Source of the DNA: Nitrosomonadales bacterium
GTDB taxonomy: Bacteria; Pseudomonadota; Gammaproteobacteria; Burkholderiales; Gallionellaceae
DNA length: 40,428 nucleotides
Direction: 5' to 3'
NCBI GenBank assembly: GCA_016218475.1
Contig: JACREB010000102.1
Span: forward strand, 1 to 40,428
Position numbers and translations under genes: made by a program. The notes beneath the pieces were generated by a model. That model ran no database searches. It was given only the letters and a program-made list of their open reading frames with translations, and had not been told where the DNA came from. Each line of letters opens with the position of its first letter. Position 1 is the stretch's first letter. Shown piece after piece: positions 1 through 7,886 of this stretch.

Positions 1-212
1 CGTTCTCCCGCGCGCTTCGGGCCATGCAGCGCGGCCAGTGAAAACACCGCGATGATGGCGATAAAAATCACCCGTTGCACCATGCACAGCGGGCAGGGGT
101 CTTGATGTTTGACATGTTGCAGAAACAGGCCGAAGCCCATCAGGCTGCCGGCGTATAGCGCACCGGCAAGGTACAGCCAGCGGTTGGAAATGTTTTGCCA
201 AAGATTGAGCAT
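1..212 (-). CDS. dsbB: Disulfide bond formation protein DsbB (N-terminal part, cut by window edge)
   Basis: Inner-membrane quinone reductase that reoxidises periplasmic DsbA. Translating the minus strand from ATG at 212 gives about 70 residues: MLNLWQNISNRWLYL, then a hydrophobic segment, then the DsbB signature CPLCMVQR (redox pair CxxC followed by QR, which contacts ubiquinone), then a second hydrophobic segment IFIAIIAVFSLAALHG. The reading frame runs off the window. The start lies 3 bases after the iscX stop, so it may be co-transcribed with the isc operon. The CPLC motif in this position after the first membrane helix is characteristic; residues beyond position 70 cannot be seen. Confidence 0.9.
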   Translation of the reverse strand, partial: MLNLWQNISNRWLYLAGALYAGSLMGFGLFLQHVKHQDPCPLCMVQRVIFIAIIAVFSLAALHGPKRAGE

Positions 213-215
213 GGG

Positions 216-410
216 TTATCCCATTTCCTCTATCCACGCCGCCTGTATCGCTTCGAGAATTTTTTCGCCGCCGTGTTTCGGGTCGTCGTGAAAATCTTTC
301 AGCGCCAGCACCCAATTGTGCAGGTCGGTGAAGCGCAAGCTCTTCGGATCGACTTCTGGATGCGCTTCCGACAGTTCGATGGCGATCAGCCTGACATCAG
401 TCCATTTCAT
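216..410 (-). CDS. iscX: IscX, small acidic Fe-S assembly protein
   Basis: Sixty-four-residue acidic protein, the usual IscX length. In the family it binds IscS and iron and tunes the rate of Fe-S assembly. MKWTDV at the start, the DLHNWVLAL stretch and the acidic surface around DFHDDPKHGGEKI match IscX/YfhJ. The frame is open 30 codons further upstream, but that part is encoded by a palindromic repeat. The ATG at 410 has a strong GGAGG six bases before it and is therefore the chosen start. Last isc gene, after fdx with a 105-base gap that holds the repeat. Confidence 0.93.
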   Translation of the reverse strand: MKWTDVRLIAIELSEAHPEVDPKSLRFTDLHNWVLALKDFHDDPKHGGEKILEAIQAAWIEEMG

Positions 411-435
411 TTTTTCCTCCAGATCAAACCCGTTT

Positions 436-494
436 GGTAGGTGCGAATCCATTCGCACAAACACCGGCCATGTGCGAATAAATTCGCACCTACC
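436..494. repeat. REP-like palindrome between fdx and iscX
   Basis: Outer arms ggtaggtgcgaat (436-448) and attcgcacctacc (482-494) are perfect inverted complements. Each half is itself an imperfect palindrome (gtgcgaat/attcgcac at 441-458 and 472-489). The element can fold as two small hairpins or one long one and may act as an mRNA stabiliser or attenuator between fdx and iscX. Confidence 0.85.
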
Positions 495-515
495 CATCAA
501 CTGCGTTTTCCAGAA

Positions 516-851
516 TTATTCTTCTTTCGCCAAATTGACAGTGTACTTCGGAATCTCCACCACCAGATCCTTATCCGCCACAACCGCCTGGCAGGACAGG
601 CGCGAATTGGGTTCCACTCCCCACGCCTTGTCGAGCATATCTTCTTCCATCTCGTCCGCCGGTTCAAGTGAGCCGAACCCCTCGCGCAATATGACATGGC
701 AGGTGGAGCAGGCACATACTTGCGCGCAGGCATGTTCGATCTCCACATCATGCCCTAACAGCGCATCACAAATCGAAATGCCCGGCTCGACATTGAATCG
801 CGTACCCTCGGGGCATAGCTCCGCATGAGGCAGCACGATGATCTGCGGCAT
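516..851 (-). CDS. fdx: ISC-type [2Fe-2S] ferredoxin
   Basis: Electron-carrier ferredoxin of the Isc system, 111 residues, acting in the cytosol with IscS/IscU. Cluster ligands C42, C48, C51 and C87 are present (motif HACAQVCACSTC, then RLSCQA), together with the extra C46 typical of adrenodoxin-like Isc ferredoxins. The DEMEEDMLDKAWG segment is the acidic partner-binding helix. Its ATG overlaps the hscA stop by one base (TAATG), which indicates translational coupling in the operon. Confidence 0.96.
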   Translation of the reverse strand: MPQIIVLPHAELCPEGTRFNVEPGISICDALLGHDVEIEHACAQVCACSTCHVILREGFGSLEPADEMEEDMLDKAWGVEPNSRLSCQAVVADKDLVVEIPKYTVNLAKEE

Positions 852-2740
852 TATGGTTTGACCTCAAGATCGGAAATATTCTTGCCCGCCAGAACACCCG
901 ACACGCTTTTGTCCATGCGTTTTTGCGCGAAACCGACGGTGGCATCGTTTAATGCGGCGGCGGCGCGTTTGATGGCAAGATGATCGGCAAGCTGCAGGGT
1001 ATCGCGCAACGCAACCATCCTGGTTTCGATCTTCTCGCGCCCGGCCTGGTCAAGCAGCCCGCCATCCAGCTCCAGCGCATGCTGCACGGCTTCGAGCAAC
1101 TGCTCCGCCTCGGTCTGCTGTTCGCGCAGGGCGCGCGCCTGCATGTCGTCCTGTGCGTGCTGCGTGGATTCCTGCAACATGCGCGTGATCTCGGTGTCGG
1201 ACAACCCGTAAGAAGGTTTGACGGTAATCGCCGCCTCGACCCCGCTGCCCATCTCGCGCGCCGACACGTTCAGCAACCCGTCGGCATCCACCTGAAAAGT
1301 CACGCGGATACGTGCCGCACCCGCCACCATCGCGGGAATGCCGCGCAACTCGAATTTCGCCAGCGAGCGGCAATCGCTCACCAGTTCGCGCTCGCCCTGC
1401 ACCACATGGATGCTCATCGCGGTCTGCCCGTCCCTGTATGTGGTGAATTCCTGCGCGCGCGCGGTGGGAATGGTGCTGTTGCGCGGGATTATTTTTTCCG
1501 CGAGGCCACCCATGGTTTCGATGCCGAGGCTGAGCGGGATCACGTCAAGAAGCAGCCAATCGCCGCCGCTGCGGTTGCCCGCGAGAAGATTGGCCTGGAT
1601 TGCCGCGCCCAGCGCCACGACCTTGTCCGGATCGAGATTGGTCAGCGGTGTTTGCCCGAAAAATTCCCCTACGGCGTGCTGGACTTGCGGCATGCGCGTC
1701 GCGCCGCCGACCATCACCACGCCCTTGATATCCGCGACGCCCAGCTCAGCGTCGCGCAATGCGCGGCGCAACGGTTGCAGGGTGCGCTGTACCAGGTTCT
1801 GCGACATCGCATGGAACTCGCTGCGCGCCAGCACGCTGTCGATCATTTCGCCCGTCGACAGCATCGCGGTGATGCGCGCCTCGGCATGTTCGGTCAACTG
1901 CTCTTTGGCTGCGCGTGCATGGGTCAGCAGCAGGCGTGTATCCCGCGGGCCGAGTGCGGAGAGATGGTTTTTCTCCAGCAGCCAGCAATGGATGCGGTGG
2001 TCGAAATCGTCGCCGCCCAATGCGGAATCGCCGTTCGCCGCAAGCACCTCGAACACGCCGCGCGACAGGCGCAGGATGGAAATATCGAAGGTGCCGCCGC
2101 CCAGGTCGTACACCGCATACACGCCCTCGGCGGCGTTATCGAGCCCATAGGCGATTGCCGCCGCGGTAGGTTCGTTGAGCAGGCGCAATACGTTCAACCC
2201 GGCCAGGCGCGCCGCGTCCTTGGTGGCCTGCCGCTGCGCATCGTCGAAATAGGCCGGCACGGTGATGACCGCACCGACCAGCTCGCCGCCCAAGGCAACC
2301 TCGGCCCGGCTGCGCAACACCTTGAGGATTTCCGCGGATACCTCGACCGGGCTTTTGATTCCCGCCACGGTGCGCAGTTGCAGCATGCCGGAGCCCGGCC
2401 CTGCAGAAGGAGCATCGGCAAAGCGATAAGGCAGGCGGCTGATCTCGCCGACATCCTTGAGGCCGCGCCCCATGAAGCGTTTCACCGAAACGATGGTGTT
2501 GGCGGCATCCTCGCTCTGCATGGCCTGCGCCGCCTCGCCCACCGCAACGCCGCCATCGGCCAGGTAGCGGACCACCGAAGGCAGCAAGGCACGCCCGTTT
2601 TCGTCGTTGAGTACCACGCTGATGCCGTTGCGCACCGTCGCCACCAGCGAATTGGTTGTGCCGAGATCGATGCCCACCGCCAGCCGGTGCTGGTGCGGCG
2701 CAGTGCTCATGCCAGGTTCGGAGATTTGTAGTAAAGCCAT
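851..2740 (-). CDS. hscA: Fe-S chaperone HscA (specialised Hsp70)
   Basis: Hsp70-class ATPase that with HscB releases or transfers the cluster from IscU, recognising the IscU LPPVK motif. 629 residues, close to the usual size. Seen: phosphate-1 loop GIDLGTTNS (23-31), [13 protein letters not shown] (161-173), NEPTAAA (189-195), phosphate-2 DLGGGTFD (212-219), adenosine motif VGGATRMP, then a substrate-binding domain beginning near [17 protein letters not shown] and a helical lid. Start ATG at 2740 has an AGG six bases upstream; ATG at residue 11 is an alternative. The gap to hscB is filled by a palindromic repeat. Confidence 0.97.
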   Translation of the reverse strand: MALLQISEPGMSTAPHQHRLAVGIDLGTTNSLVATVRNGISVVLNDENGRALLPSVVRYLADGGVAVGEAAQAMQSEDAANTIVSVKRFMGRGLKDVGEISRLPYRFADAPSAGPGSGMLQLRTVAGIKSPVEVSAEILKVLRSRAEVALGGELVGAVITVPAYFDDAQRQATKDAARLAGLNVLRLLNEPTAAAIAYGLDNAAEGVYAVYDLGGGTFDISILRLSRGVFEVLAANGDSALGGDDFDHRIHCWLLEKNHLSALGPRDTRLLLTHARAAKEQLTEHAEARITAMLSTGEMIDSVLARSEFHAMSQNLVQRTLQPLRRALRDAELGVADIKGVVMVGGATRMPQVQHAVGEFFGQTPLTNLDPDKVVALGAAIQANLLAGNRSGGDWLLLDVIPLSLGIETMGGLAEKIIPRNSTIPTARAQEFTTYRDGQTAMSIHVVQGERELVSDCRSLAKFELRGIPAMVAGAARIRVTFQVDADGLLNVSAREMGSGVEAAITVKPSYGLSDTEITRMLQESTQHAQDDMQARALREQQTEAEQLLEAVQHALELDGGLLDQAGREKIETRMVALRDTLQLADHLAIKRAAAALNDATVGFAQKRMDKSVSGVLAGKNISDLEVKP

Positions 2741-2751
2741 TATTAGCCTGT

Positions 2752-2823
2752 AGCTGGTAGCGTGTGGCTTGTAGCCTGGGGCGTGGCTTGCAGCTACCCG
2801 CTACAAGCTACCCGCTACAAGCT
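2752..2823. repeat. Palindromic tagcgggtagc-type repeat, hscB/hscA gap
   Basis: The 83 bases between hscB and hscA consist mostly of alternating forms of gtagc/gctac: tgtagctggtagc and gtggcttgtagcc on the left, and two copies of gctacccgctacaagct on the right, which are reverse complements of each other. The same core is present between iscU and iscS (4376-4445), so this is a repeat family and not a gene. Confidence 0.75.
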
Positions 2824-3609
2824 TTAGTTGTCTATCTCGTCATATGCAGCATGAATTTCTTCCGCAAGCCGTTCCATGAAGCGCAGCTTGCGCACCAGTC
2901 CGGCGGCCGCCGCATAATCTTTTTCAGCGTCGATTTTAACCGCAAGCTGTGCTTCCATCTCGCGCGTTTCATGCTCCATGCGGGTTTCGAGTTTTTCTAG
3001 TGCCGTGGCATCACGCGCCTGCTGCGCTTCGTTGACCGCTTCGCGCCACTCCATCTGCGCCGTCAAAAAATCCAGCGGCATCACGTTGTTGTTTTCTTCC
3101 TGGATATCCACGCCGTGCAGCGACAACAGGTAGCGCGCGCGCCGAAACGGGCTGCGCAAAGTTTGGTAAGCCTCGTTCACCAGCGTGGCGCGCTGCATGG
3201 CCGCGCGTTGTCCGGCATCGGGCAAGTGGGCGGATTTGTCGGGGTGAAACTGCGCCTGCAAGGCGCGGTACTGCTGATCAAGTTGCGCCGTATCTATCCG
3301 GTAAGACTGCGCGAGGCCGAACAACTGGAAATGGTCAACGAGAAACTCGCGTAGCGAGTCCGCGTCCCTCTCTCCCGGGGATTCAAGATTGCCTTTCTCC
3401 TTTGTCCTTTCTCCCGCTTGCGGGAGAGAGTTAGAGAGAGGGGCTCTTTGCGGGAGATAACCAGCGGCTTGCCCGCTTGCGGGCTTAGTCGAATGGCTAG
3501 TTGTTTCACCAGAGTTAGGAGAGAGGGAAACGGGCATGGTGGGTTTATTATCATGGGCGGCATATTTGCCATGCCCGTTTTGCTGAAAGTCGAAACTGGA
3601 GGGCTGCAT
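2824..3609 (-). CDS. hscB: Fe-S co-chaperone HscB with repeat-derived N-terminal extension
   Basis: J-type co-chaperone that brings IscU to HscA. The normal HscB begins at DHFQLFGLAQSY (residue 92 here), with HPDK in the J domain and a C-terminal three-helix IscU-binding domain (MEWREAVNEA to the end). Family members are about 170 residues; this one is 261 from the ATG at 3609. That start overlaps the iscA stop (TGATG), the same coupling as hscA/fdx. About 90 N-terminal residues precede the J domain, low in complexity and Ser/Pro/Gly-rich, and are encoded by a mobile palindromic element read in frame. No ATG, GTG or TTG lies directly before the J domain, so translation must begin inside or above the element; ATG at 3537 is the alternative start. 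Confidence 0.9.
   Translation of the reverse strand: MQPSSFDFQQNGHGKYAAHDNKPTMPVSLSPNSGETTSHSTKPASGQAAGYLPQRAPLSNSLPQAGERTKEKGNLESPGERDADSLREFLVDHFQLFGLAQSYRIDTAQLDQQYRALQAQFHPDKSAHLPDAGQRAAMQRATLVNEAYQTLRSPFRRARYLLSLHGVDIQEENNNVMPLDFLTAQMEWREAVNEAQQARDATALEKLETRMEHETREMEAQLAVKIDAEKDYAAAAGLVRKLRFMERLAEEIHAAYDEIDN
3335..3579. repeat. Hairpin-ended mobile repeat, copy 1 (inside hscB 5' end)
   Basis: About 245 bp. The left end is tcaacgagaaactcgcgtagcga, with a ctcgcgtagcgag palindrome. The middle is rich in ctctctccc/gggagagag hairpins. The right end is a long hairpin, aacgggcatgg (3529-3539) paired with ccatgcccgtt (3569-3579). Related copies are at 8341-8494 and 17265-17450, with an end fragment near 23990-24017. 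It is read through in frame by hscB. Confidence 0.75.
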
Positions 3610-3932
3610 CAAACGCCGAAACTCTCGCCGCAACCGCATTGGTTCTTAATATTCGGATTGTTGAACCTGAACCCTTCGTTCAAGCCTTCCCGGGTGTAAT
3701 CCAGCTCCATGCCGTCAATGTATGGCAAGCTTTTCGGATCGACCAGCAACGTGACGCCATGGCTCGCAAACCGGAGATCGTCGTCGGTCGCTTCGTCGGC
3801 GAACTCCAGCTTGTAGGCCATGCCGGAGCAACCGCTGGTGCGAACGCCAATGCGCAAGCCGACGCCCTTGCCGCGCTTGGCGATAAAATTCCGCACATGC
3901 TTGGCCGCGTTTTCAGTCAGTGTGATGGCCAT
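3609..3932 (-). CDS. iscA: A-type Fe-S carrier IscA
   Basis: Fe-S/iron carrier that delivers clusters to apo-proteins. 107 residues, exactly the family length. The three ligand cysteines are C35 (TSGCSGMAY), C99 and C101 (QCGCGESF). Located 3 bases after iscU; its TGA stop overlaps the hscB ATG. Confidence 0.97.
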   Translation of the reverse strand: MAITLTENAAKHVRNFIAKRGKGVGLRIGVRTSGCSGMAYKLEFADEATDDDLRFASHGVTLLVDPKSLPYIDGMELDYTREGLNEGFRFNNPNIKNQCGCGESFGV

Positions 3933-3935
3933 GCC

Positions 3936-4358
3936 CTATTCCTTGCATCTTTCGCCGCACGCGGGCGTTTCGACCACCGCGCTGTGTTTGTTCCTGTAAT
4001 CCGCCACCGCCGCCTTGATCGCATCTTCCGCCAATATCGAGCAGTGGATTTTTACCGGCGGCAACGCCAGCTCTTCGGCTATTTGCGTGTTCTTGATTTG
4101 CAGGGCCTGATCGACCGTCTTGCCTTTCACCCACTCGGTGACCAGCGAACTGGACGCAATCGCCGAGCCGCAGCCGTAAGTCTTGAACTTGGCATCCTCG
4201 ATCACGCCGTCCTTGCCGACCTTGATCTGCAACTTCATCACGTCGCCGCACGCAGGCGCGCCGACCATGCCGGTCCCCAGCCCTTCTTCGCCCTTGGCGA
4301 ACGAGCCGACGTTGCGCGGGTGTTCGTAGTGATCCAGTACTTTTTCGCTGTATGCCAT
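3936..4358 (-). CDS. iscU: Fe-S scaffold protein IscU
   Basis: Scaffold on which the [2Fe-2S]/[4Fe-4S] cluster is assembled from IscS sulfur. Ligands C37 (PACGD, with D39), C63 (YGCGSA) and C106, and the HscA-recognition loop LPPVKIHCS (99-107) are all in place. 140 residues; compared with typical 128-residue IscU it has a slightly longer tail ending PACGERCKE with two extra cysteines. GGAGAATTGA lies just upstream of ATG 4358 as ribosome site. Confidence 0.97.
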   Translation of the reverse strand: MAYSEKVLDHYEHPRNVGSFAKGEEGLGTGMVGAPACGDVMKLQIKVGKDGVIEDAKFKTYGCGSAIASSSLVTEWVKGKTVDQALQIKNTQIAEELALPPVKIHCSILAEDAIKAAVADYRNKHSAVVETPACGERCKE

Positions 4359-4375
4359 TCAATTCTCCTTAAGCT

Positions 4376-4445
4376 GGTAGCTCGTAGCCTGTAGCGGGTA
4401 GCAAAACCGGGTTAGCTACAAGCTACCCGCTACGAGCTACTCGCT
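4376..4445. repeat. Palindromic tagcgggtagc-type repeat, iscS/iscU gap
   Basis: Left half tagctcgtagcctgtagcgg and right half containing gctacccgctacgagcta are inverted complements around aaaaccgggtt. Same core as the repeat at 2752-2823. It fills almost all of the space between the iscS stop and the iscU start. Confidence 0.8.
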
Positions 4446-5654
4446 CTAATGTGCAGCCCACTGCACGGAATTCAAATCAACCCCGTCCTTGTACATTTCC
4501 CAAAGCGGCGATAGTTCGCGCAGTTTGCCGATCTTGTTTTTCAGCAACTCGACGGCGTAATCGACTTCCTCGACCGTGGTGAAACGCCCCATGCTGAAGC
4601 GGATCGAGCTGTGCGCCAGCTCGTCGCTGCGCCCCAGTGCGCGCAGCACGTAGGACGGTTCGAGGCTCGCCGAGGTGCAGGCCGAGCCGCTGGATACCGC
4701 GATATCCTTGATCGCCATGATCAGCGATTCGCCTTCGACAAAACTGAAGCTGACGTTGAGGTTATGCGGCACGCGATGTTCCATGTCGCCGTTGACATGC
4801 ACTTCTTCCATCGTCATCAGGCCTTTCAGCAGGCGGTCGCGCAGCATGCGTATCCGTTCGTTTTCCCGCGCCATTTCGGCCTGTGCGATGCTGAACGCCT
4901 CGCCCATGCCGACGATCTGGTGCGTCGGCAGCGTGCCGGAACGCATGCCGCGCTCGTGCCCGCCGCCGTGCATCTGCGCCTCCAGGCGCACGCGCGGCTT
5001 GCGCCGCACATACAGCGCACCGATGCCTTTCGGGCCGTAGGTCTTATGCGCGGATAGCGACATCAGGTCGACTTTCAATTGCCGCAAATCGATCGCCACC
5101 TTGCCGGTCGCCTGCGCCGCATCCACATGAAATAAAATACCCTTGTCGCGGCATATCTCGCCGATGGCTGCGATATCCTGAATCACGCCGATTTCGTTGT
5201 TCACCAGCATGACGGACACCAGCACGGTATCGGAACGCAATGCCGCCCTGAACTTGTCCAAATCGAGCAGCCCGCTCGGCTCGGGGTTCAGGAAAGTTGC
5301 GCTGAAGCCCTCGCGTTCCAGTTCGCGCACCGTATCCAGCACCGCCTTGTGCTCGATGCGCATGGTGACGATGTGCTTGCCTTTGCCTTGGTAGAAGTGC
5401 GCTATGCCCTTGATGGCGAGGTTGTTCGACTCGGTCGCGCCGGAAGTCCAGACGATTTCCTTGGGATCTGCATTCAACAGCGCGGCAACCTGCTCGCGCG
5501 CCAGCTCCACCGCCGCATCGGCTTCCCAGCCGAAGGCGTGGGAACGGCTGGCCGGGTTGCCGAATTTCTCGGTGAGATAGGGGATCATTTTCCCGGCCAC
5601 GCGCGGGTCAACCGGCGTGGTCGCGGAGTAATCCATGTAAATGGGGAGTTTCAT
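4446..5654 (-). CDS. iscS: Cysteine desulfurase IscS
   Basis: PLP enzyme that takes sulfur from L-cysteine to give alanine and a persulfide for IscU and other acceptors. 402 residues (E. coli length 404). The PLP lysine is K204 in [12 protein letters not shown]; the persulfide cysteine is C326 in [14 protein letters not shown]; the substrate-binding SGATESNN is at 71-78. The C-terminus ends NSVQWAAH, close to the usual IscS end. Second gene of the isc operon, 34 bases after iscR. Confidence 0.98.
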   Translation of the reverse strand: MKLPIYMDYSATTPVDPRVAGKMIPYLTEKFGNPASRSHAFGWEADAAVELAREQVAALLNADPKEIVWTSGATESNNLAIKGIAHFYQGKGKHIVTMRIEHKAVLDTVRELEREGFSATFLNPEPSGLLDLDKFRAALRSDTVLVSVMLVNNEIGVIQDIAAIGEICRDKGILFHVDAAQATGKVAIDLRQLKVDLMSLSAHKTYGPKGIGALYVRRKPRVRLEAQMHGGGHERGMRSGTLPTHQIVGMGEAFSIAQAEMARENERIRMLRDRLLKGLMTMEEVHVNGDMEHRVPHNLNVSFSFVEGESLIMAIKDIAVSSGSACTSASLEPSYVLRALGRSDELAHSSIRFSMGRFTTVEEVDYAVELLKNKIGKLRELSPLWEMYKDGVDLNSVQWAAH

Positions 5655-5688
5655 ATTATCCGTTGCACCTTCTTCTATCGGGCCGGGA

Positions 5689-6168
5689 TCACTGCGTATC
5701 GGCCATCTTTTTTATCACCGCAATATGCGCAGTTCCAGAATTTGCCCCGGTTTGGGTTTGGGCTTGGGTTTGGCTATCCACCAACTGCTGCAACGTGACA
5801 GAGGCCAAATAGTCGAAAATCTTTTCATTGAGCCCCATCCATAATTCATGGGTAAGGCATTGGCGGTCATCATGGCAATTGCCCTTCCCGCCGCAACTGG
5901 TCGCATCCAGCGGTTCATCAACCGCCAGGATAATTTCGGCTATCGTGATTTTTTCCGCAGGCCTGGCAAGGTAATAACCGCCGCCCGGGCCGCGCACGCT
6001 TTCCACAATCTTGCTGCGGCGCAACTTGCCGAACAATTGTTCCAGATAAGATAGCGATATTTTTTGCCGCCCGCTGATCGCCGCCATCGTCACCGGATTT
6101 TGTCCGCCACACATCGTCAGGTCAGCCATCGCCGTCACGGCAAATCGCCCTTTGGTGGTTAATCGCAT
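5689..6168 (-). CDS. iscR: Fe-S responsive regulator IscR
   Basis: Rrf2-family [2Fe-2S] transcription factor, 159 residues from ATG 6168; this start was chosen because GGAGG lies just upstream and [14 protein letters not shown] is the conserved N-terminus. Winged-helix recognition segment at [14 protein letters not shown] (37-50). Cluster ligands C92, C98, C104 and H107 match E. coli spacing exactly ([16 protein letters not shown]). The C-terminus contains a short Gln/Thr repeat (TQAQTQTG) encoded by a gggttt-type simple repeat, a likely lineage-specific tail. First gene of isc and probably autoregulated. Confidence 0.97.
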   Translation of the reverse strand: MRLTTKGRFAVTAMADLTMCGGQNPVTMAAISGRQKISLSYLEQLFGKLRRSKIVESVRGPGGGYYLARPAEKITIAEIILAVDEPLDATSCGGKGNCHDDRQCLTHELWMGLNEKIFDYLASVTLQQLVDSQTQAQTQTGANSGTAHIAVIKKMADTQ

Positions 6169-6244
6169 ACTATCCTCCAATCGTTGATTATGTCCGGATA
6201 GCTCGGGAAATAACCCGAAAAACCTTCCAGACTTCGATGGGCGA

Positions 6245-6273
6245 ATAATAGAATACCCGAATTATTTAGTCAA
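6245..6273 (-). promoter_or_regulatory. iscR promoter (sigma-70 type)
   Basis: On the minus strand, -35 TTGACT (6268-6273), a 17-base spacer and -10 TATTAT (6245-6250), about 77 bases before the iscR start. The -35 box lies inside the IscR site and overlaps the cysE stop codon. Confidence 0.8.
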
Positions 6274-6277
6274 CTAT
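6253..6277 (-). promoter_or_regulatory. Type-1 IscR binding site
   Basis: Minus strand reads ATAGTTGACTAAAT followed by AATTCGGGTAT. Compared with the known type-1 consensus (ATASYYGACTRWWW then YAGTCRRSTAT) the left half matches fully and the right half at 9 of 11 positions. It covers the -35 of the iscR promoter, as in E. coli, so holo-IscR should repress the operon. Confidence 0.8.
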
Positions 6278-6997
6278 TTTATTCAGGTGATTGGGGTCAA
6301 ATTTATCGGCGGTAGCGCGCTCCTCATCCACGCACACGCCCATTTTTTCGAGTTGTTGCAGGATAAAATCAATGCGCTGATCCACCGTTACGCTATGCCC
6401 GAGCAGGCCGTGCAGGGCTTTATTTACCGGGTCGTTTTGGTCGTTGCCGATACCATAGGCATTGAAGCCCCCGGCCTTTTTTTTCTCTTCGTCGAGAATA
6501 CGCGCAGGAATGCCCGCCGCAGTCGCCCCCGCCGGGACATCCTTTACCACCACCGCATTCGAGCCGATTTTCGCGCCGTCGCCGATGGTAATCGGGCCGA
6601 GTATCTTGGCGCCCGCGCCCACCACCACGCCGTTACCCAGCGTGGGATGCCGCTTGCCTTCTTTCCATGAAGTGCCGCCCAGCGTGACACCGTGGTAAAG
6701 CGTGACGTCGTCGCCGATCTCGGCGGTCTCGCCGATCACCACACCCATGCCGTGGTCGATGAAAAAACGCCGCCCGATGGAAGCGCCGGGATGAATCTCG
6801 ATGCCGGTAAACCAGCGCGCGATATGCGACAGAAAGCGCGCCAGCCATTTCAGGTTGGCGTGCCACAGGGTATTCGCCATGCGATGCAGGACGCGCGCGT
6901 GCAAACCCGGATAGCAGGTCAGCACCTCAAAGGTGTTGCGCGCCGCCGGGTCGCGGTCGAATACGCTGGCGATGTCTTCTCTAATGTTCTCGAACAT
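6266..6997 (-). CDS. cysE: Serine O-acetyltransferase
   Basis: Makes O-acetyl-L-serine from serine and acetyl-CoA, the first step of cysteine synthesis. 243 residues: N-terminal helical domain, then left-handed beta-helix hexapeptide repeats with catalytic histidines in [17 protein letters not shown] and LYHGVTLGG, then [15 protein letters not shown] longer C-terminal tail ([11 protein letters not shown] to NHLNKIVD) follows, as in the beta-proteobacterial form. The iscR promoter lies in its last codons. Its product feeds cysteine synthase (cysK at 36,507) and indirectly IscS. Confidence 0.96.
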   Translation of the reverse strand: MFENIREDIASVFDRDPAARNTFEVLTCYPGLHARVLHRMANTLWHANLKWLARFLSHIARWFTGIEIHPGASIGRRFFIDHGMGVVIGETAEIGDDVTLYHGVTLGGTSWKEGKRHPTLGNGVVVGAGAKILGPITIGDGAKIGSNAVVVKDVPAGATAAGIPARILDEEKKKAGGFNAYGIGNDQNDPVNKALHGLLGHSVTVDQRIDFILQQLEKMGVCVDEERATADKFDPNHLNKIVD

Positions 6998-7007
6998 CCT
7001 GGCACCT

Positions 7008-7132
7008 CTAAAAATCCAGATTTCATCCCAACTGCTGCGTTGCGGAAAAAATTTCTTGCTTACATATAATACATATGCGGCGCAGCGAAATTTTTTCCGC
7101 GCCTTGCATTTGGGCGAACTCTGAATTTTTAG
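7008..7132. repeat. 125-bp MITE-like palindrome, copy 1
   Basis: Runs from ctaaaaatccagatttc to gaatttttag, with 8-base perfect ends (ctaaaaat/atttttag) and internal pairing (ggaaaaaattt with aaattttttcc around tacatataatacatatg). A second copy of the same length in opposite orientation lies at 28158-28282. Its right end supplies the stop codon of trmJ. Confidence 0.9.
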
Positions 7133-7881
7133 GGGCGCCCGTCCGAATGCTCTTCCAAATAGCGTTTTGCAAGCCGCGCATTGTACTCGGTTGTCACGCT
7201 CAATATGCCGCGCAGGATATTGACCTCCTCCGGCTCCAGCCGCGCGCGGGCATACAGGCGGCGCAGGCGCTGCATCAGGCGTGCCGGATTCTGCGTGGTG
7301 AAAAAACCGATCTCCAGCAGGGTTTTTTCCAGATGCGAGAAATATCCCTCCACCTGCTCATGCGTGGCAGGCCGGATTTCCGGCGCGACCGGTATAGCGC
7401 CTTGCGCCGCCACATTCAACTCATAACCTATCACCTGCACCGCAGCCGCCAGGTTGAGCGAAGAAAAATCCGGGTTGGCAGGAATATTGGCCAGCACCTG
7501 CGCCTTGCCCATTTCCTCGTTGCTCAGGCCGGACATCTCGGTGCCGAACAGCAACGCCACCGGCTGCGCAGCCTGTTGCAACAGCAGCGGCATCGCCTCG
7601 CGCGGGCTTTTCACCTCGATGGAGATATCGCGCAGCCGCGCCGTCATCGCCACCGTGAACACCACGCCCTGCAATGCCTCGTCGATGGAACCGCACACCA
7701 CCGCATCGCGCAGCAGATCGTCGGCCCCGGCAGCCATCGCATCGGCCTGCGGGTCGGGAAAATATCTGGGATTTATCAGGTACAGATGGCGCAGACCCAT
7801 GGTCTTCATCGCGCGCGCCGCCGCGCCGATATTGCCTGGATGGGTGGTGTGGCTGAGCACAATGCGAATGTTATTGAACAT
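7129..7881 (-). CDS. trmJ: tRNA (cytidine/uridine-2'-O-)-methyltransferase TrmJ
   Basis: SPOUT-class enzyme that 2'-O-methylates position 32 of several tRNAs. 250 residues; the N-terminal fold starts [20 protein letters not shown], and the SAM-binding knot includes [16 protein letters not shown] and the segment [21 protein letters not shown] helical C-terminal region contributes to dimer/tRNA binding. The last residues SDGRP are followed by a TAA that belongs to the inserted 125-bp repeat, so the original C-terminus may have differed by a few residues. trmJ next to cysE and iscR is a common arrangement in this group. Confidence 0.95.
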   Translation of the reverse strand: MFNNIRIVLSHTTHPGNIGAAARAMKTMGLRHLYLINPRYFPDPQADAMAAGADDLLRDAVVCGSIDEALQGVVFTVAMTARLRDISIEVKSPREAMPLLLQQAAQPVALLFGTEMSGLSNEEMGKAQVLANIPANPDFSSLNLAAAVQVIGYELNVAAQGAIPVAPEIRPATHEQVEGYFSHLEKTLLEIGFFTTQNPARLMQRLRRLYARARLEPEEVNILRGILSVTTEYNARLAKRYLEEHSDGRP

Positions 7882-7886
7882 GGTTT

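Noticed and set aside
980-2731. 583-codon open frame on the plus strand
   Set aside because: It is antisense to hscA, whose motifs are unmistakable. His/Gln/Arg-rich composition is typical of a mirror frame in GC-rich DNA.
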